NCBI RefSeq assembly: GCF_900167445.1
Contig: NZ_FUZT01000001.1
Location: 653,839 to 717,838 of the forward strand
Length of the DNA: 64,000 bases
Direction: 5' to 3'
Origin: Maledivibacter halophilus
GTDB taxonomy: Bacteria > Bacillota > Clostridia > Peptostreptococcales > Caminicellaceae
Both the position numbers and the translations under genes were made by a program. The notes beneath the pieces were generated by a model, which worked only from the letters and a program-made list of their open reading frames with translations, did not search any database and had not been told where the DNA came from. Of this stretch, positions 33,959-43,340 are shown piece after piece; position 1 is the stretch's first letter, and every line of letters starts with the position of its first letter.

Positions 33959-35356
33959 ATGAAGACTAGCTATTTAATTATAATATTATTATATTTGTTC
34001 GGAGTTTCATTATATGGATGGTATTTAAAGAAAAAATTGGTTAAGAGCAATGATGATTTTGTGGCTGCTGGACGTAGGCTGCCTTTTCCTGTTTTAGTTG
34101 GTACTTTATTGGCAACTTGGATGGGAAGCGGTATGATTACTGGTACTGCTAATTTCATTTATCAAAATGGACCATTTGCAGGGATGTTACATCTAATAGG
34201 TGAACCATTAGGATTATTACTTATTGCACTATTTTTAGCAAAGCGTATAAGAGAGAAAACAAAATACACAATTCCCGAGCTTATGGAGAAAAAATATGGA
34301 TCAGTGGCAAGAACACTAGTGGCTGTTTGTATTATTTTAGCTTATGTTGGAATTGTTTCTTATCAATTTAAAGCTGGAGGTTACATATTGAATCTTGTAA
34401 CAGGTATTAGTGTAGAAGCGGGAACTATAATAAGTGCAATATTTATTGTTTATCTAGCTGTTGTAGGGGGTCTGGTTTCCGTTGCTTATACAGATGCAAT
34501 AGGAACATTAATTATATTTGTTGCAATGATAATCGGATTACCCCTTGCAATTTCTCAGGCTGGAGGATTATCCCATATGATGGCATCTATTCCAGCAGAA
34601 AAGCTTACAGTTTCAGGAGGATTAACTGGGATTCAGATGCTTGGATACATGTTACCTGTAATTTTTCTAGTATTAGGAGAACAAAATATATATCAGCGTT
34701 TTGGTGCCGCCAAAGATCCGAAAGAAGCTACTAAATCTGGTTTTGGATTATTTTGGCTGGCTGTTTTATTAGATGTTTTAATTATTGCCATTGTTACTAC
34801 AAGTATCGTACTTTATCCAAATTTACAAGATGCAGATACAGCATTTTTCCAAGTTGCCATGGGACTTCCGTCAATTATCGGTGGACTTATAATGGCTTGT
34901 TCTGTTGCACTATTTATAACAACAGCTGATTCCTATTTGTTATCAGCTTCAACAAATATTACCTTTGATTTATTAGTAAAATTTGTTAAACCAAATGCAA
35001 CTGACAAAGAACAATTGAAAATGATAAGAATCTCAATTATTGTGTTAGCTGCATTAGCATTGCTTATCGGAACCTTTTTCCCATCTATATTAAGTATGCA
35101 GATGTATGCCTATTCAATGTATGGAGCTGCGATCACACCAGCTTTGCTAGGCTCACTGTTTTGGAATAAAGCAACAAAACAAGGGGGGCTTGCTTCTATA
35201 ATTGTGGGAGGAGGCACGGTACTCATTTGGGAAATAGTACTGAAAACCCCTATGGGTTGGAATAGTATATTAATTGCTGGACCTTTAGCAATTATAGCTT
35301 TAATTGTAATAAGTTTATTAACACAAAAGAATAATGAAAAAATGGAAACGGTATAA
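33959..35356 (+). CDS. Sodium:solute symporter (SSS family)
   Basis: The 465-residue protein has 13 predicted membrane segments and the SSS signatures AAGRRLPFPVLVGTLLATWMGSGMITGTA near the N-terminus and GEQNIYQRFGAAKDPKEATKSG in the middle. It would import a small organic solute with sodium. Substrate is not predictable; the PutP/PanF-like text and the upstream Xaa-Pro peptidase make proline or a similar compound plausible. It shares an operon with the peptidase and ends in a terminator at 35369-35412. Confidence 0.88.
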   Translation: MKTSYLIIILLYLFGVSLYGWYLKKKLVKSNDDFVAAGRRLPFPVLVGTLLATWMGSGMITGTANFIYQNGPFAGMLHLIGEPLGLLLIALFLAKRIREKTKYTIPELMEKKYGSVARTLVAVCIILAYVGIVSYQFKAGGYILNLVTGISVEAGTIISAIFIVYLAVVGGLVSVAYTDAIGTLIIFVAMIIGLPLAISQAGGLSHMMASIPAEKLTVSGGLTGIQMLGYMLPVIFLVLGEQNIYQRFGAAKDPKEATKSGFGLFWLAVLLDVLIIAIVTTSIVLYPNLQDADTAFFQVAMGLPSIIGGLIMACSVALFITTADSYLLSASTNITFDLLVKFVKPNATDKEQLKMIRISIIVLAALALLIGTFFPSILSMQMYAYSMYGAAITPALLGSLFWNKATKQGGLASIIVGGGTVLIWEIVLKTPMGWNSILIAGPLAIIALIVISLLTQKNNEKMETV

Positions 35357-35368
35357 AAATAATTTTAA

Positions 35369-35412
35369 ACAGCTAAAACTCCATATTTTGTGGGCTTTAG
35401 CTGTTATTTTTC
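35369..35412 (+). terminator. Rho-independent terminator after the symporter
   Basis: AACAGCTAAA and TTTAGCTGTT pair around a 17-base spacer that forms an inner helix, then ATTTTTCG. Confidence 0.85.
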
Positions 35413-35427
35413 GATTTGAGTTAATAA

Positions 35428-35646
35428 TCATATATTATCTAGATCTATGATTATTTTATTACAGTCTTTGCAGGTATAACATTCTACTTTGGAATTCATA
35501 GTTTGTTTTAATGTTTTTCCGCCGAATACAGTAAATTTATTCAACAAATTCAAATTATCATCATACCATTTGAGATTACCATAATGGAAATTACCTATAA
35601 AACCTTTTATCAAATTACCTTCACAATAAGGGCATTCCAATTTCAT
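35428..35646 (-). CDS. Zinc-ribbon protein, PF20097/DUF6487-like
   Basis: This 72-residue protein begins MKLECPYCEGNLIKGFI and ends with CYTCKDCNKIIIDLD, so two CxxC pairs bracket a short beta-rich middle (GNLKWYDDNLNLLNKFTVFGGK). This is the pattern of small PF20097-type zinc proteins common in clostridia. Minus strand, monocistronic, with AAAGGAGAATAA before the ATG. No known function. Confidence 0.75.
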   Translation of the reverse strand: MKLECPYCEGNLIKGFIGNFHYGNLKWYDDNLNLLNKFTVFGGKTLKQTMNSKVECYTCKDCNKIIIDLDNI

Positions 35647-35861
35647 ATTTATTCTCCTTTATGTAAATTTTTCAAAAGAGCTAATATTACTAATTTTATA
35701 TTTACATGATATTTTATATTATATCATAAATTATTGTAATATTTGGAATATAGATTGTATGTTTTTGCCAATTTATATAAAGAGACTTTACCCCATATGC
35801 TAAAATTTTAATTAATGATAAAATAGAAATATGTAATTTTACAAATCTTCTAAAGTGGGTG

Positions 35862-37577
35862 ATGAAATTGTATCTTATAATGAGCTTAGGAAATAGATTT
35901 GGAAATTTATTTGTATTTGCTTTTATTTTATCTAGACTTAAGGCGGTTAGGAATTTGCTGGGAAAAAAGCCAGTAAAATTATTTGATAAATTGGTATTAT
36001 CAATAATATTTGGAGTTTTTGGTATAGTTGGTACTTACTTTAGTGTAGAGTTTAATGGCGCCCTTGTAAATACACGGGTTATAGGTGTAGTCACGGGAGG
36101 TCTTTTAGGAGGTCCTTTGGTAGGGCTTATATCAGGACTTATAGCGGGAATCCACAGAGGTCTTATAGATTCTGGAGAATTTACTGCCATGGCTTGTACT
36201 ATATCTACAGTTTTTGAAGGATTAATGGCTGGTTATATGGGAAAAATAGTACAAAATAAGAATAAAAAATGGGCTTATGCTGCACTGACGGGAGCTATAG
36301 CTGAAAGTATGAGGAAGGTTTCTGTACTTATATTTTCAAAACCATTTCCTGCTGCTTTGGATTTAGTTAAGGAAATATGGATACCTATGGTATTCATAAA
36401 CTCTGTAGGTTTGGCATTGTTATTTGTAATCATAGAAAATATGCTTAAGGAGCAGGAAAAAATGGGGGCCTATCAAGCTAACCTTACCCTTAAGATAGCA
36501 GATAAGGTTTTACCTTATTTAAAAGAAGGGATTTATTCAAAAAATATAGAAAAAGTAGTGAAAATAATATATGAAATGACAGAATTTGATGCCGTTAGCA
36601 TTACAGATAGAGAAAAGATTGTGGCCCATATAGGAATGGGTGCCAGTTATTATGATAAGGGTAATAATTTGAATTTAAAATATACAAAACAGGTACTGGA
36701 AAAGGGAGGACATATAATAATAAATGATTGCAAAGAAATGAAATGTAAAATTAACCAGTGTCCCCTTCGATGTTTTTTAATACTTCCATTAAAGGAAAAT
36801 GGTAAGATAATAGCAACTCTAAAGCTGTACAAAAAAAGTCCCCATGCTATGACTGCTATTGATTTAGAGTTTGGAACTGGTATGAGCAAATTGCTTTCTA
36901 CTCAACTTACTCTAGGAAAACTTGAGCAAAATTCAAAATTATTGGCCACAGCAGAGTTTAGAGCTCTCCAATCCCAGATAAATCCTCATTTTCTATTTAA
37001 TTCATTGACTGTTATTGCTTCAATGTGTAGGATTGACCCTATAAAAGCTAGAAAACTAATAATTCATTTGAGCAATTTTTTTAGAAAAAGTTTAGCTAAT
37101 AATAGAGAGTTGGTTGAACTAGATACGGAAATAAATCATGTAAAATCCTATGTAGAAATTGAGCAGGCACGATTTGAAGATAAGCTGGTTGTGGAATATG
37201 ACCTAGAAGATAATTTAGATTGTCATCTTCCTCCCCTTACTTTACAGCCTATAGTTGAAAATGCTATAAAACATGGGATACTTCCCAAAAAGAAAGGGGG
37301 AACAGTTAAAATTATAGGCAAAAGTATAGGTGAAGAAGTAGAAATAAAAGTAGTTGATAATGGCGTTGGGTTAGATAAGGAGAGTATAATCGATATATTA
37401 AATAATCATAATCGATATAGAAATTCTATAGGAATAAATAATGTGAATCAGCGCCTTAAAGGAATATTTGGAGAAGAATATGGACTCCAGATATTTGGTG
37501 AATTAAATGAAGGAACATCGGTCATTTTAAAAATTCCGAGAAAAATTTCGGTTTTAGAAGGTGATAGAATTGCTTAA
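35862..37577 (+). CDS. LytS-family sensor histidine kinase
   Basis: About 571 residues. The first 200 contain the 5TM-5TMR_LYT sensor with its GLLGGPLVGLISGLIAGIHRG motif. A GAF-like domain (about 205-350, with cysteines CKEMKCKINQCPLRC) follows. The His_kinase domain carries the phospho-acceptor His in QINPHFLFNSL, and an HATPase_c domain (PIVENAIKHG, DNGVGLD) ends the protein. It pairs with the overlapping LytTR regulator. The adjacent TAXI-TRAP genes are the likely target. The start is uncertain among GTG 35859, ATG 35862 and TTG 35868; the GGTGAT stretch could serve the last. Confidence 0.9.
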   Translation: MKLYLIMSLGNRFGNLFVFAFILSRLKAVRNLLGKKPVKLFDKLVLSIIFGVFGIVGTYFSVEFNGALVNTRVIGVVTGGLLGGPLVGLISGLIAGIHRGLIDSGEFTAMACTISTVFEGLMAGYMGKIVQNKNKKWAYAALTGAIAESMRKVSVLIFSKPFPAALDLVKEIWIPMVFINSVGLALLFVIIENMLKEQEKMGAYQANLTLKIADKVLPYLKEGIYSKNIEKVVKIIYEMTEFDAVSITDREKIVAHIGMGASYYDKGNNLNLKYTKQVLEKGGHIIINDCKEMKCKINQCPLRCFLILPLKENGKIIATLKLYKKSPHAMTAIDLEFGTGMSKLLSTQLTLGKLEQNSKLLATAEFRALQSQINPHFLFNSLTVIASMCRIDPIKARKLIIHLSNFFRKSLANNRELVELDTEINHVKSYVEIEQARFEDKLVVEYDLEDNLDCHLPPLTLQPIVENAIKHGILPKKKGGTVKIIGKSIGEEVEIKVVDNGVGLDKESIIDILNNHNRYRNSIGINNVNQRLKGIFGEEYGLQIFGELNEGTSVILKIPRKISVLEGDRIA

Positions 37578-38310
37578 TGTTCTAATAGTAGATGATGAAA
37601 AATATATAAGAAATGAGCTTAGGTATTTTTTAGAAAAGCATGAAGATATAAATATATGTGGAGAATGTAGTGAGGGGGAAGAAGCTATGGAATTGGTTAA
37701 AGAGCTAAATCCCCATATAGTATTTTTAGACATTGAACTTCAGGATATGAATGGACTTTTAGTAGCAAGGAAAATACTAGATGATGTTAATCCTCCTTAT
37801 ATAGTTTTTGCAACTGCTTATGATGATTATGCACTTCAGGGTTTTGAAATAGATGCAGTAGATTATATAGTAAAACCTTTTATAGAAGAAAGGATAGAAA
37901 AGACCTTAGATAGGTTGAGAAATAGAATTGAACTAAAGGAGGTTGATGGAAGAAAAACAAAGGATAAGGATAATATCAAATTAAACAAATTATGTTTAAC
38001 AAAAAATAACAAATTATATTTAGTAGATATATGGGAAATTAAGTTTATTCAATCCCAGAATAATGAAATTATTGTCCATACAAAAAGGGGAACATATGGA
38101 TGCAATTATACTTTAAAAGAGCTTGAAGATAGATTTAAGGAAAACAATCTAATAAGAACTCATAAAAGTTATATAGTTAATATAGATTTTATAGATGAAA
38201 TAATACCTTGGTTTAATTACACATATAAAATAAAGCTGAAGGGAGAAGAAACAGAAATACCGGTTAGCAGGAATTATCTGAAAAAGTTTAAAAGAAGATT
38301 AAGCATTTGA
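37570..38310 (+). CDS. LytTR-family response regulator
   Basis: TTG 37570 follows GAAGGTGA and gives 246 residues, overlapping the kinase gene by 8 bases. The receiver domain has the acidic pair VDDE, the phospho-acceptor Asp in HIVFLDIELQD and Lys in YIVKPF. The LytTR DNA-binding domain (about residues 145-245) reads IQSQNNEIIVHTKRGTYGCNYTLKELE and HKSYIVNIDFI. It should bind paired LytTR sites, probably in the leader of the TAXI gene 170 bases downstream. Confidence 0.9.
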   Translation: MLNVLIVDDEKYIRNELRYFLEKHEDINICGECSEGEEAMELVKELNPHIVFLDIELQDMNGLLVARKILDDVNPPYIVFATAYDDYALQGFEIDAVDYIVKPFIEERIEKTLDRLRNRIELKEVDGRKTKDKDNIKLNKLCLTKNNKLYLVDIWEIKFIQSQNNEIIVHTKRGTYGCNYTLKELEDRFKENNLIRTHKSYIVNIDFIDEIIPWFNYTYKIKLKGEETEIPVSRNYLKKFKRRLSI

Positions 38311-38336
38311 TGCAGGTTTTATAGACCTGCATTTTG
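38310..38336 (+). terminator. Terminator of the LytS/LytTR operon
   Basis: ATGCAGGT and ACCTGCAT pair around a TTTATAG loop, followed by TTTTG. Confidence 0.7.
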
Positions 38337-38482
38337 TATTTTAATATAAAAAAATGTATCTTAAGCTCATATAATGTAACAAAGATTCAAACAATTTCTT
38401 ATTTTAATAAAATGTAATACAATTTTAATAAAGAAATGAAAAGCTAATAGAAATATAAATACTTTAAGGAGGATGTAGAGGT

Positions 38483-39484
38483 ATGAAGAAAAGAATGTCG
38501 TTATTGCTGGCACTTATGTTAATTTTTGGCACATTGTTAGCTGGGTGTTCAGATTCACAGGAATCTGGAAAAGATTCAGCTGGAGGTAATTCTTCATCTT
38601 CAGAGAAAACGTTTCTTACAATAGCAACTGGTGGAAGCTCAGGACCATATTTTGCACTAGGAGGAGCTTTATCAAATTTATTTAATGAAAAAATTGATGG
38701 GGTAAATGCTTCAGTTCAGTCAACGGGAGCTTCTGCAGTAAATGCAACTTTATTGGGGACTAAGAAGGCGGAAATAGCTTTTGCAATGAATGATGTTATT
38801 AGCTATGCCTATACTGGAGAGGAAGTATTTAAAGATAAGGGTAAAGTAGAAAATTTAAGAGGTATTGCATCCCTTTATCCTAATTTTGTACAGGTGGTTA
38901 CAGTAGAAGGTACGGGAATTAACGAAATAAGCGACTTAAAAGGTAAAAGAGTTGGAGTTGGAGCGCCAGGTAGTGGTACCGAGGTAAATGCCCGCCAAAT
39001 TTTATCTGCCCATGGTATAACATATGAAGATATAGACGAAGACTTTTTATCTTATGCTGAATCAATTGAACAATTGAAAAATGGAGCTGTAGATGTGGCA
39101 TTTTTAACTTCAGGCCTTCCAAATGCTACAATAATGGATCTTTCAACGACTCATGATGTAAAGATAGTTCCAATAAGAAAAGAGCCTATAGAAAAGCTAG
39201 CAGAGGAATATCCATTTTATTCTTCAGAGATGATTCCTGCAGGTACCTATGATAATGAAGAAGATGTAGAGACAGCAGCAGTTATGACATTACTTGTTAC
39301 AAGGGAAGATTTACCTGAGGAGCTTGTATATAATATAACAAAAACCATATTTGAAAATTTAAACGTGTTAGTAGAAACCCATTCTACAGCTAAGAAAATT
39401 ACTTTAGACACTGTAGAAAAGGGTATGTCTGTACCCCTTCACCCTGGTGCAGAAAAGTACTATAAGGAAATAAATAATAAGTAG
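38483..39484 (+). CDS. TAXI-family TRAP transporter substrate-binding lipoprotein
   Basis: The 333-residue protein has a lipoprotein signal (LLAGCSDS, Cys at about 22) and the TAXI hallmark ATGGSSGPYFALGGALSNLFN. GKRVGVGAPGSGTEVNARQIL and the C-terminal VPLHPGAEKYYKE follow. It captures a carboxylate such as glutamate or a dicarboxylate outside the cell for the fused permease encoded next. A paralogue of equal length lies at 62545-63546. AAGGAGGATG precedes ATG. Confidence 0.93.
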   Translation: MKKRMSLLLALMLIFGTLLAGCSDSQESGKDSAGGNSSSSEKTFLTIATGGSSGPYFALGGALSNLFNEKIDGVNASVQSTGASAVNATLLGTKKAEIAFAMNDVISYAYTGEEVFKDKGKVENLRGIASLYPNFVQVVTVEGTGINEISDLKGKRVGVGAPGSGTEVNARQILSAHGITYEDIDEDFLSYAESIEQLKNGAVDVAFLTSGLPNATIMDLSTTHDVKIVPIRKEPIEKLAEEYPFYSSEMIPAGTYDNEEDVETAAVMTLLVTREDLPEELVYNITKTIFENLNVLVETHSTAKKITLDTVEKGMSVPLHPGAEKYYKEINNK

Positions 39485-39612
39485 GTAGAAAAATATAATT
39501 ATATAACCCCTTTGTAATATACATTTTCCCCCTAGTCCAATAGTGATGTAATGATAATAAATTATGGATAGGGGGAATTATAAAATTTAAAAGAAAGGAG
39601 AAAAATGACAAT

Positions 39613-41580
39613 ATGGAAGAAATAAAAAAGGAAAATAAAGAAGGTACAGTAGAGCAGGAAACTCTATTGGAAAAATATGATACAGAAGCAAGATTTAGAA
39701 AGTTTGATAAGAATAGTATTCCTGGAATAATTGTATTTATTGTTTGCATAGGACTTTCCCTATTCCATCTCTATACTGCATGGAGAGGCCCTCTGGTTAC
39801 TTTAATGCATAGAGCAGTTCATACATCTATAATAATGGCCCTTGTTTTCATATTATATCCCTTTGGTAAAAAATCATCTAAGAAGGCTCCGTCAGTATTG
39901 GATTGGATATTTGCGTTGGGGTCTGCTGCCCTTGGAGGATATATTGTTTTAAATTATAAAGCTTTGGTTATGAGGGCTGGTATGCCTAATAATGTAGATG
40001 TAATCTTTGGAATTGTGGCAATATTACTTGTATTGGAAGCTGCAAGGAGAATTACAGGAAAAGAAATATCTTTACTTGCAATATTATTTTTACTTTATGC
40101 CTATTTAGGGCCAAAGCTTCCTAACATTATTGCCCATAGAGGATATAGTATTACTGATATTGCTGAATATATGTACCTGACAACAGAAGGTATATTTGGT
40201 ATAGCCATAGGAGTATCTTCAACCTATATATTTTTGTTTGTTCTATTTGGAGCTTTTCTGCAAAAATCAGGGATGGGACAGTTTTTTAATGATCTAGCTA
40301 TGGCAATAGCAGGGTCTGGAAAAGGAGGACCAGCTAAGGTTGCTGTTATTTCAAGTGGATTTTTAGGATCGATAAATGGTAGTGCCGTTGCAAATGTTGT
40401 AACAACAGGTGCATTTACAATACCTCTTATGAAAAAGATAGGATATAAAAAGGAGTTTGCAGGAGCCGTTGAAGCTGCGGCTTCATGTGGTGGACAAATA
40501 TTACCTCCAGTTATGGGTGCAGCGGCCTTTATAATGGCAGAATATTTGGGAATTCAATATATTAAAATTGCTGTTGCGGCTATAATACCTGCATTACTTT
40601 ATTATTTAGGTGTTATTGTTATAATACATCTTAGGGCTTCAAGAAGAGGTTTAACAGGTATGCCGAAGGATCAACTGCCAAGGGTTTGGGATGTTCTTAA
40701 GAGTAGAGGACATCTATTACTGCCCTTAATTGGATTATTATATTTACTAATAAGTGGTAGAACACCAATATATGCAGCATTCTTTTCAATATTGTTTACT
40801 ATAGCTGTTAGTGCAATAAGAAAAGAGACAAGAATGAGTTTTAAAGATATTATTGATGCACTGGAAAATGGAGCACGTACAGCCTTAGGGGTTGCTATGT
40901 CATGTGCAGTTGTAGGATTGATAATAGGTGTGGCAACTCTTACGGGCTTTGGTCTCAAGCTTGCTGGTGCAATTTTATTCCTTGGAAAGGGAAATTTATT
41001 TATAACATTGATATTGACAATGGTAGCATGTATAGTTTTGGGAATGGGACTTCCTTCAATACCTGCTTATATCATTACTGCTACTATGGCAGCTCCTGCA
41101 TTAGCTAGAATGGGTATACCTCCCCTTGTTTCCCATATGTTTGTATTTTACTTTGGTATGCTTGCAAATCTTACCCCACCCGTTGCACTGGCCGCATTTG
41201 CAGGGGCAGGGATAGCAGGAGGAAAGCCTGCTCAAACTGGATTTCAAGCCGTCAAACTCGCTTTAGCTGGTTTTGTGGTGCCCTATATATTTGCATATTC
41301 CCCAGAATTATTGCTTATAGATGTTACTCCTTTAAATATTGTAATAGTAGTAATAACAGCTGTAATAGGAGTTGTAGCATTAGGTGCTGCGGCTGAAGGC
41401 TATTTATTTAATGAATTGAATATTTTCTTTAGAGCAATAATGCTGGTATCTGCTTTAATGTTGATGCTGCCAGGATGGCATACGGACTTAATAGGTATAG
41501 TTCTATTTAGTATCATTTTTACTTTTACAAAAATAAAAACAAGGAAAAGTGAAGTTTTGAGTGTGGATGTAAACCAATAG
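39613..41580 (+). CDS. TRAP transporter fused permease (4TM-12TM)
   Basis: This 655-residue membrane protein unites the small (DctQ-like) and large (DctM-like) TRAP subunits, typical of TAXI systems. The DctM region shows GFLGSINGSAVANVVTTGAFTIPLMKKIGY, ASCGGQILPPVMGAAAFIMAE and GMGLPSIPAYIITATMAAPAL. It imports the TAXI ligand using a sodium or proton gradient. Its own terminator lies at 41591-41637, shared with the converging DUF1850 gene. Confidence 0.93.
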   Translation: MEEIKKENKEGTVEQETLLEKYDTEARFRKFDKNSIPGIIVFIVCIGLSLFHLYTAWRGPLVTLMHRAVHTSIIMALVFILYPFGKKSSKKAPSVLDWIFALGSAALGGYIVLNYKALVMRAGMPNNVDVIFGIVAILLVLEAARRITGKEISLLAILFLLYAYLGPKLPNIIAHRGYSITDIAEYMYLTTEGIFGIAIGVSSTYIFLFVLFGAFLQKSGMGQFFNDLAMAIAGSGKGGPAKVAVISSGFLGSINGSAVANVVTTGAFTIPLMKKIGYKKEFAGAVEAAASCGGQILPPVMGAAAFIMAEYLGIQYIKIAVAAIIPALLYYLGVIVIIHLRASRRGLTGMPKDQLPRVWDVLKSRGHLLLPLIGLLYLLISGRTPIYAAFFSILFTIAVSAIRKETRMSFKDIIDALENGARTALGVAMSCAVVGLIIGVATLTGFGLKLAGAILFLGKGNLFITLILTMVACIVLGMGLPSIPAYIITATMAAPALARMGIPPLVSHMFVFYFGMLANLTPPVALAAFAGAGIAGGKPAQTGFQAVKLALAGFVVPYIFAYSPELLLIDVTPLNIVIVVITAVIGVVALGAAAEGYLFNELNIFFRAIMLVSALMLMLPGWHTDLIGIVLFSIIFTFTKIKTRKSEVLSVDVNQ

Positions 41581-41590
41581 TGCCTAAGAA

Positions 41591-41637
41591 AAAATAACTG
41601 TTTCCATTAAGAATAAAGGGAAACGGTTATTTTTTTT
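41591..41637. terminator. Terminator between TRAP permease and DUF1850 genes
   Basis: AATAACTGTTTCC and GGAAACGGTTATT pair with one wobble, followed by eight T. It overlaps the 3' end of the converging DUF1850 gene. Confidence 0.88.
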
Positions 41638-42119
41638 ATAATATAATTTATTAGATTTGTTTCTAATATATAAATATTTATTGGATTACCATCCTCTATT
41701 TTTTTATAGAGTTTAATTTCTTTATCTTTGAAGGAGAAGGTATGCTTTGCAAAGCTAGAAATTCCATAGGAGAGATTATCTATTTTTCTATTTATACCTT
41801 TAAAGATAATATAACCATCTTTAATTTCAGTTTTGTTACCTCCGTAGTCGGGAACTCCCGCACCAAATTGTTTAAATTTGGTTCTATATAGTATAATATT
41901 ATAATTGCTATCTATTCTAAAGATTTCTTCCCATGGTTGTAGTTCAACAGAATGCATCCACTTTATGGAAAATTCATCTTCAGGCTTTACATGGTTAATA
42001 AAAATTACTTTATTGGTTTCTATGGATTTTATGACTAAGGTATTTATATTAATTGTAAAAGGAAGTGTAAAAGAGATTAAAACAAAAAATAGAATTATGA
42101 TTTTTTTAGAAATTTTCAT
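41607..42119 (-). CDS. DUF1850 protein (TAXI-TRAP associated)
   Basis: The 170-residue protein has an N-terminal membrane anchor (residues 7-24) and the DUF1850 core: FSIKWMHSVELQPWEEIFRI and TKFKQFGAGVPDYGG. DUF1850 genes travel with TAXI-TRAP transporters, where their role is unknown. Here the gene is on the strand opposite its transporter, whereas the copy at 63605 is in line with the second TAXI gene. It is the last gene of the integrative element; about 170 bases separate it from the right end. Confidence 0.85.
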   Translation of the reverse strand: MKISKKIIILFFVLISFTLPFTININTLVIKSIETNKVIFINHVKPEDEFSIKWMHSVELQPWEEIFRIDSNYNIILYRTKFKQFGAGVPDYGGNKTEIKDGYIIFKGINRKIDNLSYGISSFAKHTFSFKDKEIKLYKKIEDGNPINIYILETNLINYIIKKITVSLYS

Positions 42120-42292
42120 ATGCTTATTAGTTCAACTCCTTTTATGGTGTCAATGAAGAACTTTTTATACTATGAAAAAATGGAATCTGGATTAAAGTCT
42201 CATGTATAGATATTTTTATAAAGAGGAAAAATCCTTTAATATAAGCATTTACATTATATCAGCAATCATAATAAGTGTAAATATTTATTACT

Positions 42293-42760
42293 TTATTTGT
42301 AATATGATACATTGGCTACCATTAGTGCTGTAACGATTATTCCTGATATGCCAGCTCCAGCCCAAACTATTATAATTGGTGCCAATGCAGTTTTTGGTAG
42401 AGCATTTAATATAACCATATATGGATCTAAAACCCTAGAAATAAAATCTGACCACCATAAAAGTATAGCTACTAATGTTCCAAAAAGAGTTCCTAAAACA
42501 AATCCTACAACAGTTTCAAATACACTTATTCCTATATGCATAAATAATGAACCATTAGCAGCAAGCTTTAAAAACAGTTTCCACATTTGAGATGGATAAC
42601 TTGTGAGAAAAGTGTCTATAGCTCCAATCCTAGCTAATAATTCCCATAAGGTAAAAAAAATAATAAGTATTGATATTTGTGTAATTAGAATAATTTTTCT
42701 TTTTCTTTTAATGCTTTGTAAATATTTTATATGTTCTTTAGAATATTTATTATTAGACAT
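42293..42760 (-). pseudogene. SsuC/TauC-type ABC permease, N-terminal half (gene split by element)
   Basis: The ATG at 42760 opens 150 authentic codons: a cytoplasmic N-terminus, a first helix (IILITQISILIIFFTLWELLA), the LTSYPSQMWKLF motif and three more helices to GIIVTALMVAN. Five element-derived codons then precede a stop. The C-terminal half is at 30455-30835. The start overlaps the 3' end of a truncated ABC ATPase, the usual ssuB-ssuC arrangement. In its present form it would be non-functional unless the element excises. Confidence 0.88.
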
Positions 42761-42945
42761 GTATATCCAGCTCCTTCCATATCATATTAAAATAGTTCCT
42801 AAATTCTGGAGCTTTTCTAGAGGTTAAAGGTGTTCTTTCTACATCTAAAGTTAAGTCTATTTTGTATATAGATTTAACTTTAGCAGGTCTATTTGAAAGT
42901 ACAATAACTCTATCGGCCATAGATATAGCTTCTGCTATATCTACA
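42753..42945 (-). pseudogene. ABC transporter ATPase, C-terminal remnant
   Basis: The frame encodes DIAEAISMADRVIVLSNRPAKV and runs on to KELDIHV and a stop overlapping the permease start. This is the H-loop-and-after region of an SsuB/TauB-type ATPase. Everything upstream (Walker A, signature, Walker B, about 190 residues) is missing. The open frame degrades into unrelated AT-rich sequence by about 42960. This loss is separate from the element insertion. Confidence 0.85.
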
Positions 42946-43147
42946 AAAAGACATAACGAAAATTATAATTATATATAAATTAACTGTTTTACTTGAATAT
43001 TATAATATTCAAGTTAAGCATTTAACGACTATAAGATAGTTTATATTATTTTATACATTATTGAAAATATATGTATTTTCAATGTTTTAGCATAAAAATA
43101 TATTGAGAATTTAGTGGGGCAAAACTAATTTAAATTATAAACAATAT

Positions 43148-43205
43148 GACCAAAATGACCAAAAAACCCTCTCTCATTGACAATAATTTGTCATATAATT
43201 ATAAT
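43148..43205 (+). promoter_or_regulatory. Consensus promoter of the pplA-like gene with upstream direct repeat
   Basis: TTGACA (43177-43182), 17 bases, TATAAT (43200-43205) is a perfect vegetative promoter. Directly upstream, TGACCAAAATGACCAAAAAA (43148-43167) repeats TGACCAAAA twice. The same TGACCAAAAA precedes the ndh2 promoter at 47161-47170. Apart from this, the 42946-43340 gap is plain AT-rich DNA. Confidence 0.7.
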
Positions 43206-43340
43206 CAGTTATATAGGTAAATGATTCTAATATGTAAAATAAATTTGAAAAAATACACATTTTTATTTTTATTTCAAATTTATAAAACATTAGAATGTTT
43301 ATGGTTTTAGTTAAAATTAAACAAAGGGAGGAAATACTTT

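Larger units (their letters stand above)
30833..42310. mobile_element. Serine-recombinase integrative element inserted in an ABC permease gene
   Basis: This segment of about 11.5 kb interrupts a permease gene in frame: N-half ...GTAGCCAAT at the right edge, C-half AATACACTGGCT at the left edge (transcript sense), sharing AAT. Each end carries an inverted arm: ATTACAAACAAAA at 30835-30847 and CTTTATTTGTAAT at 42291-42303, 11 of 13 bases complementary, as expected for recombinase binding sites. The recombinase gene is next to the left end, the usual place. The cargo is metabolic and regulatory: M24 peptidase, symporter, zinc-ribbon protein, LytS/LytTR pair, TAXI-TRAP transporter and DUF1850. 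No conjugation or phage structural genes are present. Confidence 0.8.
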
